This document shows, piece after piece, positions 9,801 to 16,314 of a stretch of DNA of 64,000 nucleotides. Under the pieces are notes generated by a model. The model had not been told where the DNA came from, searched no databases, and worked only from the letters and a program-made list of their open reading frames with translations. A program made the translations under genes and the position numbers. Origin of the DNA: Peptoniphilus_A genitalis (lineage in GTDB: Bacteria > Bacillota > Clostridia > Tissierellales > Peptoniphilaceae); the NCBI RefSeq assembly GCF_949769225.1, contig NZ_CATKPB010000008.1; one strand, given 5' to 3'. Numbering within the stretch: the stretch's first letter is position 1; each line of letters begins with the position of its first letter.

Positions 9801-10042
9801 TCAACTCCACCAATAGACTGTTGAAGCTTTGCACCTTCAGATATTGATGCCGATATTGCTTTCCCAATTCCAGCTGCAGCTATTACTGCTTTAAGTTTAC
9901 TAACTAGCTTTGCACCAATCAAACCACCTGAACTTGTTCCAGCTGATTGTGACTCACCTTTTAAAAGGTTAGATATTTTTCCGCTAATTCCTTGTGCTGA
10001 TGGAATAATTTGCACATAGGCTTTTCCTAATTCCGTTGCCAT
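6860..10042 (-). CDS. Tape measure protein
   Basis: This is the longest phage gene (1060 residues), lying between the tail chaperones and Dit. The start MATELGKAYVQIIPSAQGIS is typical of Firmicute siphophage tape measures. Residues 60-260 carry the TP901-type core (SGVSANEYMEGVTSFAASL). The middle, about 370-660, is a series of hydrophobic helical repeats with recurring W-x-x-I-K (AWNNIKNVIS, VWNGIKTLIS, AWNGIKSAIG) at about 45-residue spacing. The repeats and hydrophobic helices suit a protein threaded through the tail tube. No peptidase domain was seen. It sets tail length during assembly. Confidence 0.92.
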   Translation of the reverse strand: MATELGKAYVQIIPSAQGISGKISNLLKGESQSAGTSSGGLIGAKLVSKLKAVIAAAGIGKAISASISEGAKLQQSIGGVETLFKESAGRVRDYARQAYKTSGVSANEYMEGVTSFAASLLQSTAGNTKKAADVSNMAFMDMSDNANKMGTHMGDIQNAYQGFAKQNYTMLDNLKLGYGGTKKEMERLLKDAQEITGVKYDINNLSDVYQAIHAIQGKLDITGTTAKEAATTVSGSFGQMKAAFKDVLGNIAIGENVKESFSNLAVTVKTFVFDNLIPMIGEIFKNIPKGITSFAQTMGPMLAEEGKKLVESLGKGFSNNQALTTAFNGIKTSVNGLISSLKTAFGQVPGLFQSIVTGIAPVGQAIMTAIGQMDFSGIENLISQVLPAVQAGFQSFIGIVSPAISGLVSAFKNLWNACQPLISTIASALTPAFQVLGSFLGGVVKGAVIGITSSFNLFASVARLLTPVVKGIVEVFKAIAPALAVVAQAVGTVIGLFANLGTAGTSLKTLMSSAWNNIKNVISTAKTAITTAITGIKTVFTSLQTAGTSLKSAITAVWNGIKTLISGAANAIKGFITSIVNVFKQLTSSGNSLKSGLTTAWNGIKSAIGSAVTTISGHINKIKGLFNSLRNINLASAGRAIMDGFVRGLTAAWEKGKQFISGIGGWIKAHKGPISYDKRLLVGSGAAIMYGFSKGLTENFKPIKRMVSNIAPQMKKEIISKAPGLYEAGSKIANKFKEGIVNKKAEFNTTGRGLVNSLEKGVKDKTNNLLSTVKNSADKSVETLKTSCADFTVAGQQITIALKEGIGSNGITIIIQIGDIMKDTVDKIKSYDGKLHEEGKNAVEKIKEGAKSKKSSLIQTIKNMMESALNTAKSIGQKFNSVFGSASGTVATVGKQAIGQFMGGGPLGTVAKTFTNTIPLGRSVGQGLSKGVQKQTPQVVKRFKDMGNKAINKFKNMFGIHSPSKVFYEFGSYIAEGLALGIGDNFNLVHDALGELNEIPDASLNKKFKVSSDLSKEFANKEAEDKDINLNLSIGGQNFKALVDRISLEQDKDIELKLAY

Positions 10043-10401
10043 TAATTTACACCTCCTTCTATTATTCTTTTTCTGATTTTTTCAAAGTCCTCACTAGACA
10101 TAAAACCTTGTAACTCTTCTTTTTTCTCTGCTTCATCTAGTAGTAACTTTGGATAATTTTTCCCTTTTTCTGCATCCTTTGTCTTTGAATACAAAATTAA
10201 GGTCAACCTATCCAAGATACCTGCAAGCAGAGACTCTTTAACATTAAACCTGCTTTGCGACATCTTCATTCTGATTCTTGCATCTTCTCTTAAACCTTTG
10301 GCAAATATAGCAATTTTAGTTAAAGGTATGCTTTCAAAATCATAAATCTGATAAGTTTCTGCTAAATCACAAAGTAAAGCCTCTTTGTCTAGTTCATACA
10401 T
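10042..10401 (-). CDS. Tail assembly chaperone, frameshift extension (T part of G-T)
   Basis: The open frame encodes 119 residues starting at MYELDKEALL and ending KRIIEGGVN, of the small DUF5361-like type found just before the tape measure gene. The frame is open upstream through 10419, where a slippery heptamer in the preceding chaperone gene would bring ribosomes into it. It is therefore probably made mainly as the C-terminal part of a fusion (about 88 residues of the first chaperone, then LIVLAG, then this). An independent start is possible but a good ribosome binding site is not evident. These chaperones coat the tape measure during tail assembly. Confidence 0.8.
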   Translation of the reverse strand: MYELDKEALLCDLAETYQIYDFESIPLTKIAIFAKGLREDARIRMKMSQSRFNVKESLLAGILDRLTLILYSKTKDAEKGKNYPKLLLDEAEKKEELQGFMSSEDFEKIRKRIIEGGVN

Positions 10402-10412
10402 TCCAGCAAGGA

Positions 10413-10682
10413 CTATGAGTTTTTTACTTCTTTATTGCCAGTTATTATTTCGGCAAGTTCATCTGAAATCTTATCTGCTGGCACTGTTCCATCTTCAAGC
10501 CTTACGTGGTTATACAAGGCCTCTTTTCCATCCTTACCTAAAAGCATCTCAATAGCTTTAGGTAAAAGGAGCGGATTTTCATCCACCCCTGCAAATAAAT
10601 CTAACAATTCAAAGTTATTCAGTGCATTTTCATTTATCGAATATGCAAATCCTGTGCTTGTCTTTTTCTTCTTAGTAGCCAT
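10413..10682 (-). CDS. Tail assembly chaperone (G part)
   Basis: The 89-residue product lies between the major tail protein and the tape measure, the standard site of the first tail chaperone in long-tailed phages. It is a soluble, mostly helical protein (NNFELLDLFAGVDENPLLLPKAIEMLLG). The last codons read GTA AAA AAC TCA TAG, which contain the slippery heptamer A AAA AAC. Most ribosomes should stop at TAG and make this short form, while a fraction shifts back one base. Confidence 0.82.
   Translation of the reverse strand: MATKKKKTSTGFAYSINENALNNFELLDLFAGVDENPLLLPKAIEMLLGKDGKEALYNHVRLEDGTVPADKISDELAEIITGNKEVKNS
10419..10425 (-). promoter_or_regulatory. Programmed -1 frameshift site A AAA AAC
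   Basis: The minus-strand heptamer A AAA AAC is in the correct phase of the first chaperone frame (GTA AAA AAC), two codons before its TAG. After a one-base slip the reading continues CTC ATA GTC CTT GCT GGA ATG, exactly in frame with the next gene. This reproduces the G/GT arrangement of long-tailed phages. Confidence 0.85.
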
Positions 10683-10684
10683 TC

Positions 10685-11239
10685 TTATTGACCTTTCTTG
10701 ATGTATTCATAATGAGTGTTGCCATCTTTATCAGGTAAAGCATCAACTGTTAATTCAAATCCAATTGCATCTTCATCTGTATATTCAATATCACCAATTT
10801 CGGAGATTTCTCCATTGGCAATTACTATTCTTTTTAAGATATTACCTTTTAGAATCATGTCTATTACATAAGAGCATGTAGGCAATTGCTTAGCGTTTGC
10901 TTTAACTGTAATTCCAGTTTCAAGATCACCTGTCACGTTGTCTTTTCCATAAACTGTTTTTAAAACATCAACATTTATTGATTCTATTAAAGTAAATTCA
11001 AAAGTATCTGGTTTTTCAGTAGATACGACTAGAACTGTATCTCCACCCCACGCTTTAATCTTGTCAGAATCAGGTGAATTTCCATTTGTAAGACCATCAT
11101 CTGAAACATAGCCAAGTGATTTAAAAGCATCATCTAGCTTTGTTGTTGCATCTGTAGGTAAAGCTGTTCCCACCTCTGCGACATAAATTGCTCCGCCAAT
11201 TTTAGGTTTACCAAAACTTACATTTTTTGTTTCTGCCAT
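10685..11239 (-). CDS. Major tail (tube) protein
   Basis: The 184-residue product starts MAETKNVSFGKPKIGGAIYVA and contains AFKSLGYVSDDGLTN and DKIKAWGGDTV, typical of the Firmicute siphophage major tail protein family. Length and place (between tail terminator and chaperones) agree. The protein polymerises as stacked hexamers to form the tail tube around the tape measure. Confidence 0.85.
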   Translation of the reverse strand: MAETKNVSFGKPKIGGAIYVAEVGTALPTDATTKLDDAFKSLGYVSDDGLTNGNSPDSDKIKAWGGDTVLVVSTEKPDTFEFTLIESINVDVLKTVYGKDNVTGDLETGITVKANAKQLPTCSYVIDMILKGNILKRIVIANGEISEIGDIEYTDEDAIGFELTVDALPDKDGNTHYEYIKKGQ

Positions 11240-11254
11240 ATTTATCTTCCTTTC

Positions 11255-11587
11255 TCAATATGTGATATCAAACACTGCTTGATATCTGTACTTTTTACTT
11301 GTTGTGTCCGTAAAATTATAGTCAGAGTTTAGTCTGACTCCACCAACCTCTTTGCTCCACTGTAATTTAAAGACTGCCGCCTTTAATTCTTCATTTAACT
11401 TTGCCGCCTCGTACATCGATTTTGCATAAGACTGAAAAGCAAAGCTTGCAGAATTTATTTGATTCTTTTGTCCCCCTGAAGTTTTTTCAAAAATGACATA
11501 AGAATCAGGCATATTATCTTCTTTTTCTAAATACACTGGAACTTTTAAAGTCTTTTCTAGGTGGTTTCTCATAACTATTTCAATCAT
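11255..11587 (-). CDS. Tail terminator-like protein
   Basis: The product has 110 residues and begins MIEIVMRNHLEKTLKVPVYLE. The pattern of an N-terminal helix, a strand with VYLEKE, and a later helix (MYEAAKLNEELKAAV) fits tail terminator/completion proteins of the small alpha-beta fold. Such a protein stops tail growth and joins it to the head. The ATG overlaps the preceding stop (ATGA). Assignment is by size, order and general pattern, so the exact family is unsure. Confidence 0.6.
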   Translation of the reverse strand: MIEIVMRNHLEKTLKVPVYLEKEDNMPDSYVIFEKTSGGQKNQINSASFAFQSYAKSMYEAAKLNEELKAAVFKLQWSKEVGGVRLNSDYNFTDTTSKKYRYQAVFDITY

Positions 11588-11820
11588 TTTAAAGCCTTCA
11601 ATAATATATTTCCGTGTAGATTTCTGTAATAAGCTTCTTTAGTTTCTGGATAGACCATAGCATTTACTCTGGTCTTACCAACCCTTGAATTCATAGAAAA
11701 TCCAACACCGGCTCTACTTAGTACACCGCTAGCCTTTTCTTCTACGATTCCTTGCATTTCTCCACTTTGAAGGAGTTCTCTTACTCCAGCACGATTAAGT
11801 TCAAACTTGAATTTACTCAT
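11584..11820 (-). CDS. HK97 gp10-like neck protein
   Basis: This 78-residue protein contains an early helix (VRELLQSGEMQGIVEEKASGVL), followed by VGKTRVNAMVYPETKEAYYRN. The pattern resembles the HK97 gp10-like family, in which a residue pattern like ARVRVNAxTxxAxxxE follows a helix. It is shorter than most family members (about 100-140 residues), perhaps a minimal version. It lies between the head-closure and tail terminator genes and overlaps both by a few bases. Confidence 0.6.
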   Translation of the reverse strand: MSKFKFELNRAGVRELLQSGEMQGIVEEKASGVLSRAGVGFSMNSRVGKTRVNAMVYPETKEAYYRNLHGNILLKALK

Positions 11821-12151
11821 AAACTTCCACCTGAACTTTCTTATTCCAGTCGAGAGGGATTAAACCTTCAATTCCTTGTGTGACTTTACCAAAGGTTTTA
11901 AATTTCTGTCCAAAGAATTTTACTTCTCTATTTTCCCAGTTGTGATTATCTCCCTTTGGTATGCCAAGGATATAGACTGCTTTTTCCCCTTCAAGTTCCA
12001 TTGAATTTATAATGTCATCTGAATTTGTAGGAGCGACTAAAACATTGTTGACCTTGATTTCTTTTTCTTCATAGACTGGATGACCAAAAGGATCTCTTTC
12101 GACTTCCACCCTATCTATTAAAGTAACTGTTATTCCCTTGATTCTCGTCAT
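11813..12151 (-). CDS. Head closure/head-tail joining protein
   Basis: From the ATG at 12151 the product has 112 residues starting MTRIKGITVTLIDRVEVERD. A GGAG lies 12 bases upstream. A TTG three codons earlier (12160) is also possible but would be too close to that GGAG. The protein is beta-rich (VERDPFGHPVYEEKEI, VNNVLVAPTN), like SPP1 gp16-type stopper proteins that close the portal after DNA packaging. Its position after the head-tail connector supports the call. Confidence 0.65.
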   Translation of the reverse strand: MTRIKGITVTLIDRVEVERDPFGHPVYEEKEIKVNNVLVAPTNSDDIINSMELEGEKAVYILGIPKGDNHNWENREVKFFGQKFKTFGKVTQGIEGLIPLDWNKKVQVEVYE

Positions 12152-12527
12152 AAAAATCAATCACTCCATATCTTTGATTTCTTAGTCCAAGTCTTGCAAG
12201 TTCAGACCTCTTTATAAAAAGACCACCACCTGGTACAAGAAAAGTTCCAGACCAGGAGTAACCTAAAGCAGATTCTGAAGACTGCGTCATTGGTTCCTGG
12301 TCTGTAGATGTCATCAAAGTTCTTCCAACCACGTCAACGACAACTGACTTAAAGACATTTTTTAAATCTTCGTCTTTGAGCATTTCTTCCAAATCTTTGC
12401 CAACATTGTCTGCTTCAAGTCTTATAGATGATTCAATAACTGGAATAAGCTCAGCCGCTCTTTCAGATTCTTCATTTGTAAGATTCCTGAAAAGCTTTAT
12501 TACATCATCAACTGTTGTGTAAGCCAT
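12111..12527 (-). CDS. Head-tail connector (gp6/gp15-like adaptor)
   Basis: The ATG at 12527 follows the upstream stop by one base; an in-frame GTG at 12536 is the alternative start. The 138-residue product is helical at the N-terminus (YTTVDDVIKLFRNLTNEESERAAELI) and contains SESALGYSWSGTFLVPGGGLF before ARLGLRNQRYGVID, a pattern seen in phage connector proteins that bind the portal ring. Position after the capsid gene fits. Confidence 0.65.
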   Translation of the reverse strand: MAYTTVDDVIKLFRNLTNEESERAAELIPVIESSIRLEADNVGKDLEEMLKDEDLKNVFKSVVVDVVGRTLMTSTDQEPMTQSSESALGYSWSGTFLVPGGGLFIKRSELARLGLRNQRYGVIDFYDENQGNNSYFNR

Positions 12528-12528
12528 A

Positions 12529-12786
12529 TTACTCACCCATCATTAATTTGATTAAATCTTCTTTCTTTGCTTTCTTGTCATAGTCAATTCCAAGTGCTTC
12601 AAGTTCATTCATTATTTCTTCTTTGGTTAAATCTGTTGAACTTTCTTCAACAGGCTTTTTAACTTCTACCTTTTCTTTAGGTGCTTCTTGACCAGCATCT
12701 TTTTTGTCATACTCAATCCATCGACCACCATAAATTTTTGAGGGACTATCCAGGATAGCCCCAGTCTTTTTATTAAAGTATCTCAT
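12529..12786 (-). CDS. Small capsid-adjacent protein with HeH/LEM-like C-terminus
   Basis: The 85-residue protein starts MRYFNKKTGAILDSPSKIYGG. A charged linker (residues 30-50, rich in Lys, Glu and Pro) joins to TKEEIMNELEALGIDYDKKAKKEDLI, a helix-extended-loop-helix pattern like the HeH/LEM or Rho N-terminal domains frequent in phage structural clusters. These often lie between capsid and connector genes and may bind nucleic acid. The function is not known. Confidence 0.55.
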   Translation of the reverse strand: MRYFNKKTGAILDSPSKIYGGRWIEYDKKDAGQEAPKEKVEVKKPVEESSTDLTKEEIMNELEALGIDYDKKAKKEDLIKLMMGE

Positions 12787-12790
12787 CTCA

Positions 12791-13672
12791 TCATGCTTCC
12801 TTAACTACTGCAAAGGATTCTGGCATAAGGATTCCCCAACCAAGGTATGCTTCACATCTGATGTAGATTTGATTGTAGTTCTTAAGGTCCTTGCCACTTC
12901 CATCTGGATCCCCATATTGGATAATTTCAAGTGGAATTTGTTTTGCATAGCCCCATTTAAAAGCATTAGCAAAATCTCCAACAATTGCTCTGTTTTTCCC
13001 ACCATTAGCAATAGTAGAGTTAACATCTGCTCTTAGACCATTTACAAATTCAGGACTTGCTCCCCAAGCTAATTCAGGGAATTGCTTAACTCCATTGACT
13101 TTTAATTTTGCAAGAGCTGTAGCAAATGCAGGTGCCATCGCAAGACCATTCACTTCACCATCTGCACCTTGAACCATGCCAACTGCTGCTTCAACATTTG
13201 TGTCTGGGTCTGCTTCAGTGTAAGTAACAGATTGAGTTACTTTCTTTTCAAAACAGTTATTTCCAATAATATCTGATGCAGCTTTTGAACGAGGATTGAT
13301 ACCGTGAATTGCCATAAGGTCAAGACCTTTAGCAAGCTTTCTTGCAAAGCCTTCGTTAAATGCTTTTAGCATGTCGATTTTTACTTCTTCAGATGCAAAC
13401 ATAAACTCATCAGAAACTCTTGCACCATATTCAACTTTTAAAGGCACAATTGTTACTGGATCAAGAGTAATTCCACCGTGTGACTTTTTGCCATTTTCAG
13501 CGACAATGTCAATTTCAGAATCCATTGAGAATACAAATTGCTCTGTACCATTAAATGGAATTGCTTCTTGTCCTGATAAAATTGCTAGTGATGATTTTCC
13601 TTTAACCTTGTTAATTAGGTCATTGATTAATTGTTCATTAAATAAATTTGCTTTTGATAATACTTCTGCCAT
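12791..13672 (-). CDS. Major capsid protein, HK97 fold
   Basis: The product has 293 residues and starts MAEVLSKANLFNEQLINDLI. The order of an N-terminal arm, GTEQFVFSMDSEIDIVAENG, SDEFMFASEEVKIDMLKAF and the C-terminal IRCEAYLGWGILMPESFAVV is that of the phage capsid family of the HK97 fold. There is no long N-terminal delta domain, which agrees with a separate scaffold gene directly upstream. It builds the icosahedral head shell. A GGAGAT site precedes the ATG. Confidence 0.92.
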   Translation of the reverse strand: MAEVLSKANLFNEQLINDLINKVKGKSSLAILSGQEAIPFNGTEQFVFSMDSEIDIVAENGKKSHGGITLDPVTIVPLKVEYGARVSDEFMFASEEVKIDMLKAFNEGFARKLAKGLDLMAIHGINPRSKAASDIIGNNCFEKKVTQSVTYTEADPDTNVEAAVGMVQGADGEVNGLAMAPAFATALAKLKVNGVKQFPELAWGASPEFVNGLRADVNSTIANGGKNRAIVGDFANAFKWGYAKQIPLEIIQYGDPDGSGKDLKNYNQIYIRCEAYLGWGILMPESFAVVKEA

Positions 13673-13689
13673 ATTAATATCTCCTTTTC

Positions 13690-14148
13690 TTAATCCTCAA
13701 GGTTTAAGCCTTGAAGTAATTCTTTATACGCTCCACTTTGACCCTTATTTATTTCAGGATTTTTAAGCGGTGGCACAACTTCTTTCTTCTCAAAATACTT
13801 TGAAAGACTCTTTGCATCTTCAAGCATTTCTTCTTCAGTTTCTCCTTGGATCCTGCCGGCTAAGTTATAAGGAATTTTATTTTCTAGTGCAATTTTTCTT
13901 TGCATTTCAGATTTTTCATAACCTTTAATTTGACCTTGTAACTTTTCAATCTCTGAATCCTTTTCAGATGCTTTTTCAAGGTTTGCCTTTGCTTCAGCAT
14001 TTTCAGATTTAAGTTCTTGAATTTGAGTTTCATAAGTATTTATTTTTTCTTTGTACTCATCTTCAACTTTAGATCTTTCTCTCTTAAGTCTTTCAGCTAT
14101 TATTTTGTCTAGTTCTTCTTGTGTTTCTATAACTTTAAATTCTGTCAT
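13690..14148 (-). CDS. Capsid scaffolding protein (DUF4355 type)
   Basis: The 152-residue product is nearly all charged coiled coil (residues 15-100: EELDKIIAERLKRERSKVED, then EIEKLQGQIKGYEKSEMQRK) with a short C-terminal tail rich in Pro and Gly (VVPPLKNPEINKGQSG). This matches the DUF4355 scaffold family. Scaffold proteins template the procapsid and then leave or are cleaved. It lies immediately upstream of the capsid gene. Confidence 0.85.
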   Translation of the reverse strand: MTEFKVIETQEELDKIIAERLKRERSKVEDEYKEKINTYETQIQELKSENAEAKANLEKASEKDSEIEKLQGQIKGYEKSEMQRKIALENKIPYNLAGRIQGETEEEMLEDAKSLSKYFEKKEVVPPLKNPEINKGQSGAYKELLQGLNLED

Positions 14149-14190
14149 TGTCTTCCTCCCGTTTTCCCACGTCTGGTAATTTTTTATATT

Positions 14191-14214
14191 AAAAAAGCAA
14201 CTCTATTGAGCTGC
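14191..14214 (-). terminator. Terminator after terminase large subunit
   Basis: Minus-strand GCAGCTC and GAGTTGC pair around AATA and run into TTTTTTAATAT. It separates the packaging genes from the scaffold and capsid genes. Confidence 0.75.
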
Positions 14215-14217
14215 TAA

Positions 14218-15618
14218 TTAATAACTTATTTTTTGTTTTGTTTGTGTTTTGCCTTCTTTGCAAATCCAGTGTGCCAGCAAAGCACTATCCATAAGAACTA
14301 TGTCCATGTCTTCAAACTGACTTTTATATCCAAAACCACCGCTTGTTCCAATTAGTCTTTTGTCGCAATTGGTCACTACTTGCGTAAGTGATGGTTGGTC
14401 CATGTGGCACAAAGTTTTAGAATATATCGCTTCTTCCCACATCGAATTTGCAATTATTATTTCTTTTACAGTCGGTAAGATTACATTTCCTAGTCCTTCT
14501 TCTTTTAACTCTTTGGATAAAATCTCTTGTCTTGAAGCACCATCAATAACAATTCTTTCTACATCAATTTTTTTAAGAAAATCAATCATCCAATAGTCGC
14601 CATTTCTAATGTTTTGACAGTCGATTGCTTCAACAAAAATTCTATTTGATAGAGTTTTAACTGCAATTGAAAGAGCTACATTGGTTCCATCTTTACCAAA
14701 TTTTATTCCAGCATAAAGTTTTCCTTTAAGAGTGGGTAACTTCTTAACCTTTAAAGCTTCCCACTCATATTCAGATATTGCAGATTTTTGGTTGTACCTT
14801 AACCAAAGACCTAACCTTTGAATATTAAAATCTGTTTCATCTGGACCAATTTCTTCTTCAATGGCTCTTTCTGTGAGCTTATATCCTAATGATGGATTTG
14901 TAAGATACCATAAGTCTTTATCATGGATGTCACTCATGTCCTCAACAGACCATTCAGCCCAACCGTTGTGCTTTCTTCCACCAGATAGGATTGATTCACG
15001 ATATTTTGTAAATACAGTTCCGCCAGATACCATTGTTGGTGGAGTTCCACACATTATAGTCATTGGATTGTCAGAATCTGTTACCGTGTATTTAAGAGCT
15101 GACTCTTGGTCATCTGTATACTCTTGGGCCTCGTCAATAATAAGCATGTCAAAGCCTTCACCAAGTCCACCTGTAGATGTCCTTGTTCTAAATTGAATTA
15201 CTCCTCCGTATTCTGTGAGTTCAATTCTTTCTTGACCCTTTGCCTTAATTGATGAGAAGTTTTCTTTATCTACAAGACCCATATCTTCAAGGTATTTCTT
15301 TAGCTTCTCAAAAGATGAGTGAGAAGTTGAAATCCTATGAGCTGTGTGTAAAATATTTAGTCCATGAAATAGTCCCCAAAGTTCAGCCATGTAGACTACT
15401 TCGGTTTTACCATTTCTTCTTGGGACTGCGTATCCAAATTTTGAGTGAGTCCATAGATCCTCGTCATTCATAGCAAAGAGATCATTTATCATCTTTTCTT
15501 GCCAAGGAAAGGGACTTCTTCCAGTTTTTTTATAAAGATCTACTGCCTCATTACCTAGCGATTTCTTATAATCTAAAATTACCGACTTAGTGGGAGTTTG
15601 ACTTCCATATTTTTTCAA
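14218..15618 (-). CDS. Terminase large subunit
   Basis: The product has 466 residues. Residues about 66-74 (VPRRNGKTE) are the Walker A of the packaging ATPase and MLIIDEAQE near 158 is Walker B with its catalytic Glu. CGTPPTM near 190 is the coupling motif. The C-terminal nuclease domain contains YAGIKFGKDGTNVALSIAV and later MDIVLMDSALLAHW. It pumps and cuts phage DNA at the portal. Unusually it lies downstream of portal and MuF genes, and no clear small terminase gene is seen near it. Confidence 0.93.
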   Translation of the reverse strand: MKKYGSQTPTKSVILDYKKSLGNEAVDLYKKTGRSPFPWQEKMINDLFAMNDEDLWTHSKFGYAVPRRNGKTEVVYMAELWGLFHGLNILHTAHRISTSHSSFEKLKKYLEDMGLVDKENFSSIKAKGQERIELTEYGGVIQFRTRTSTGGLGEGFDMLIIDEAQEYTDDQESALKYTVTDSDNPMTIMCGTPPTMVSGGTVFTKYRESILSGGRKHNGWAEWSVEDMSDIHDKDLWYLTNPSLGYKLTERAIEEEIGPDETDFNIQRLGLWLRYNQKSAISEYEWEALKVKKLPTLKGKLYAGIKFGKDGTNVALSIAVKTLSNRIFVEAIDCQNIRNGDYWMIDFLKKIDVERIVIDGASRQEILSKELKEEGLGNVILPTVKEIIIANSMWEEAIYSKTLCHMDQPSLTQVVTNCDKRLIGTSGGFGYKSQFEDMDIVLMDSALLAHWICKEGKTQTKQKISY

Positions 15619-15669
15619 AATATCAAACTCCTTTATATAAATTTAATCGTGTGAATTTACTTGCGATTT

Positions 15670-15987
15670 TTACACGATTAATTCACGATTATCTTTAGTT
15701 AATTTAATACTGTTATCTTTAAGAACAATATACAATGCTTCTCCCAATCTTGAAACTATATCTTCAGAAAGTTCGAAATTATACATGTCTGAAATCCCGT
15801 GTAATACTTCATGAATTAAGGTTGCTTTGTTTTGTTCTTCATCGTTTAACAAATCGTTAAGATAAATTTCACGCTTGTTATAGTCTATTTCACCATAACA
15901 ATCATTTCCACCTTCTATGAGATTGTGTTTTGGATTTGTTTTTATAATTTTATAATTTTTCCAACCTATTTTTATTTCATCTAACAT
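15670..15987 (-). CDS. Small phage metallopeptidase-like protein (HEVLH)
   Basis: From the ATG at 15987 (GGAGG five bases upstream) the product has 105 residues starting MLDEIKIGWKNYKI. A longer frame to 16011 lacks a ribosome binding site. It contains ATLIHEVLHGISDMY near residue 68, an HExxH zinc motif, and a preceding beta segment YGEIDYNKREIYLN, like SprT/IrrE-type small peptidases common in phages. A third zinc ligand could be Glu or Asp in ELSEDIVSRLGEALY. Its substrate is unknown. It is next to the MuF toxin gene. Confidence 0.65.
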   Translation of the reverse strand: MLDEIKIGWKNYKIIKTNPKHNLIEGGNDCYGEIDYNKREIYLNDLLNDEEQNKATLIHEVLHGISDMYNFELSEDIVSRLGEALYIVLKDNSIKLTKDNRELIV

Positions 15988-15999
15988 TTTTCCTCCAAT

Positions 16000-16035
16000 A
16001 AAAAAGCACATCTAACATTTGTTGTCAGTGTGCTC
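16000..16035 (-). terminator. Hairpin between the two small genes after MuF
   Basis: Minus-strand AGCACA and TGTGCT pair around an 18-base loop and are followed by TTTTTTATTGG. The hairpin lies between the stop at 16036 and the ribosome binding site of the next gene, so it may act as a weak terminator. Confidence 0.45.
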
Positions 16036-16314
16036 TTATTTTTCGTGAAGTGGTCTAATTTTCGAGTCTCTTTTTGGTTCTGGTAAACCAACCCTTTGAG
16101 CCATGATTTTATACTCTTTAAACTCGTCATCAGTTTTATCACAATTAGCTATATGCCTGTATCTTTTAAACTTAGTTAGTTCTTCCTCTGTAAAATAATT
16201 CTTTTGATCAATTTTTAATGGATTATCTTTTAAAAATTTATACAACAAATTCATTTTATTTTCTTCAAATATAATAACTTTATTATTTGAATCTGTAACG
16301 AGTATATAGTTCAT
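16036..16314 (-). CDS. Unknown small protein after the MuF toxin fusion (immunity candidate)
   Basis: From the ATG at 16314 (GGAGGTG upstream; the start overlaps the MuF stop as TAATG) the product has 92 residues, MNYILVTDSNNKVIIFEENK and on. It is soluble and charged, with no signal peptide, and ends LPEPKRDSKIRPLHEK. I do not recognise a family. The tight coupling to a gene ending in an ADP-ribosyltransferase domain makes an immunity or regulatory role thinkable, but that is only position. Confidence 0.6.
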   Translation of the reverse strand: MNYILVTDSNNKVIIFEENKMNLLYKFLKDNPLKIDQKNYFTEEELTKFKRYRHIANCDKTDDEFKEYKIMAQRVGLPEPKRDSKIRPLHEK

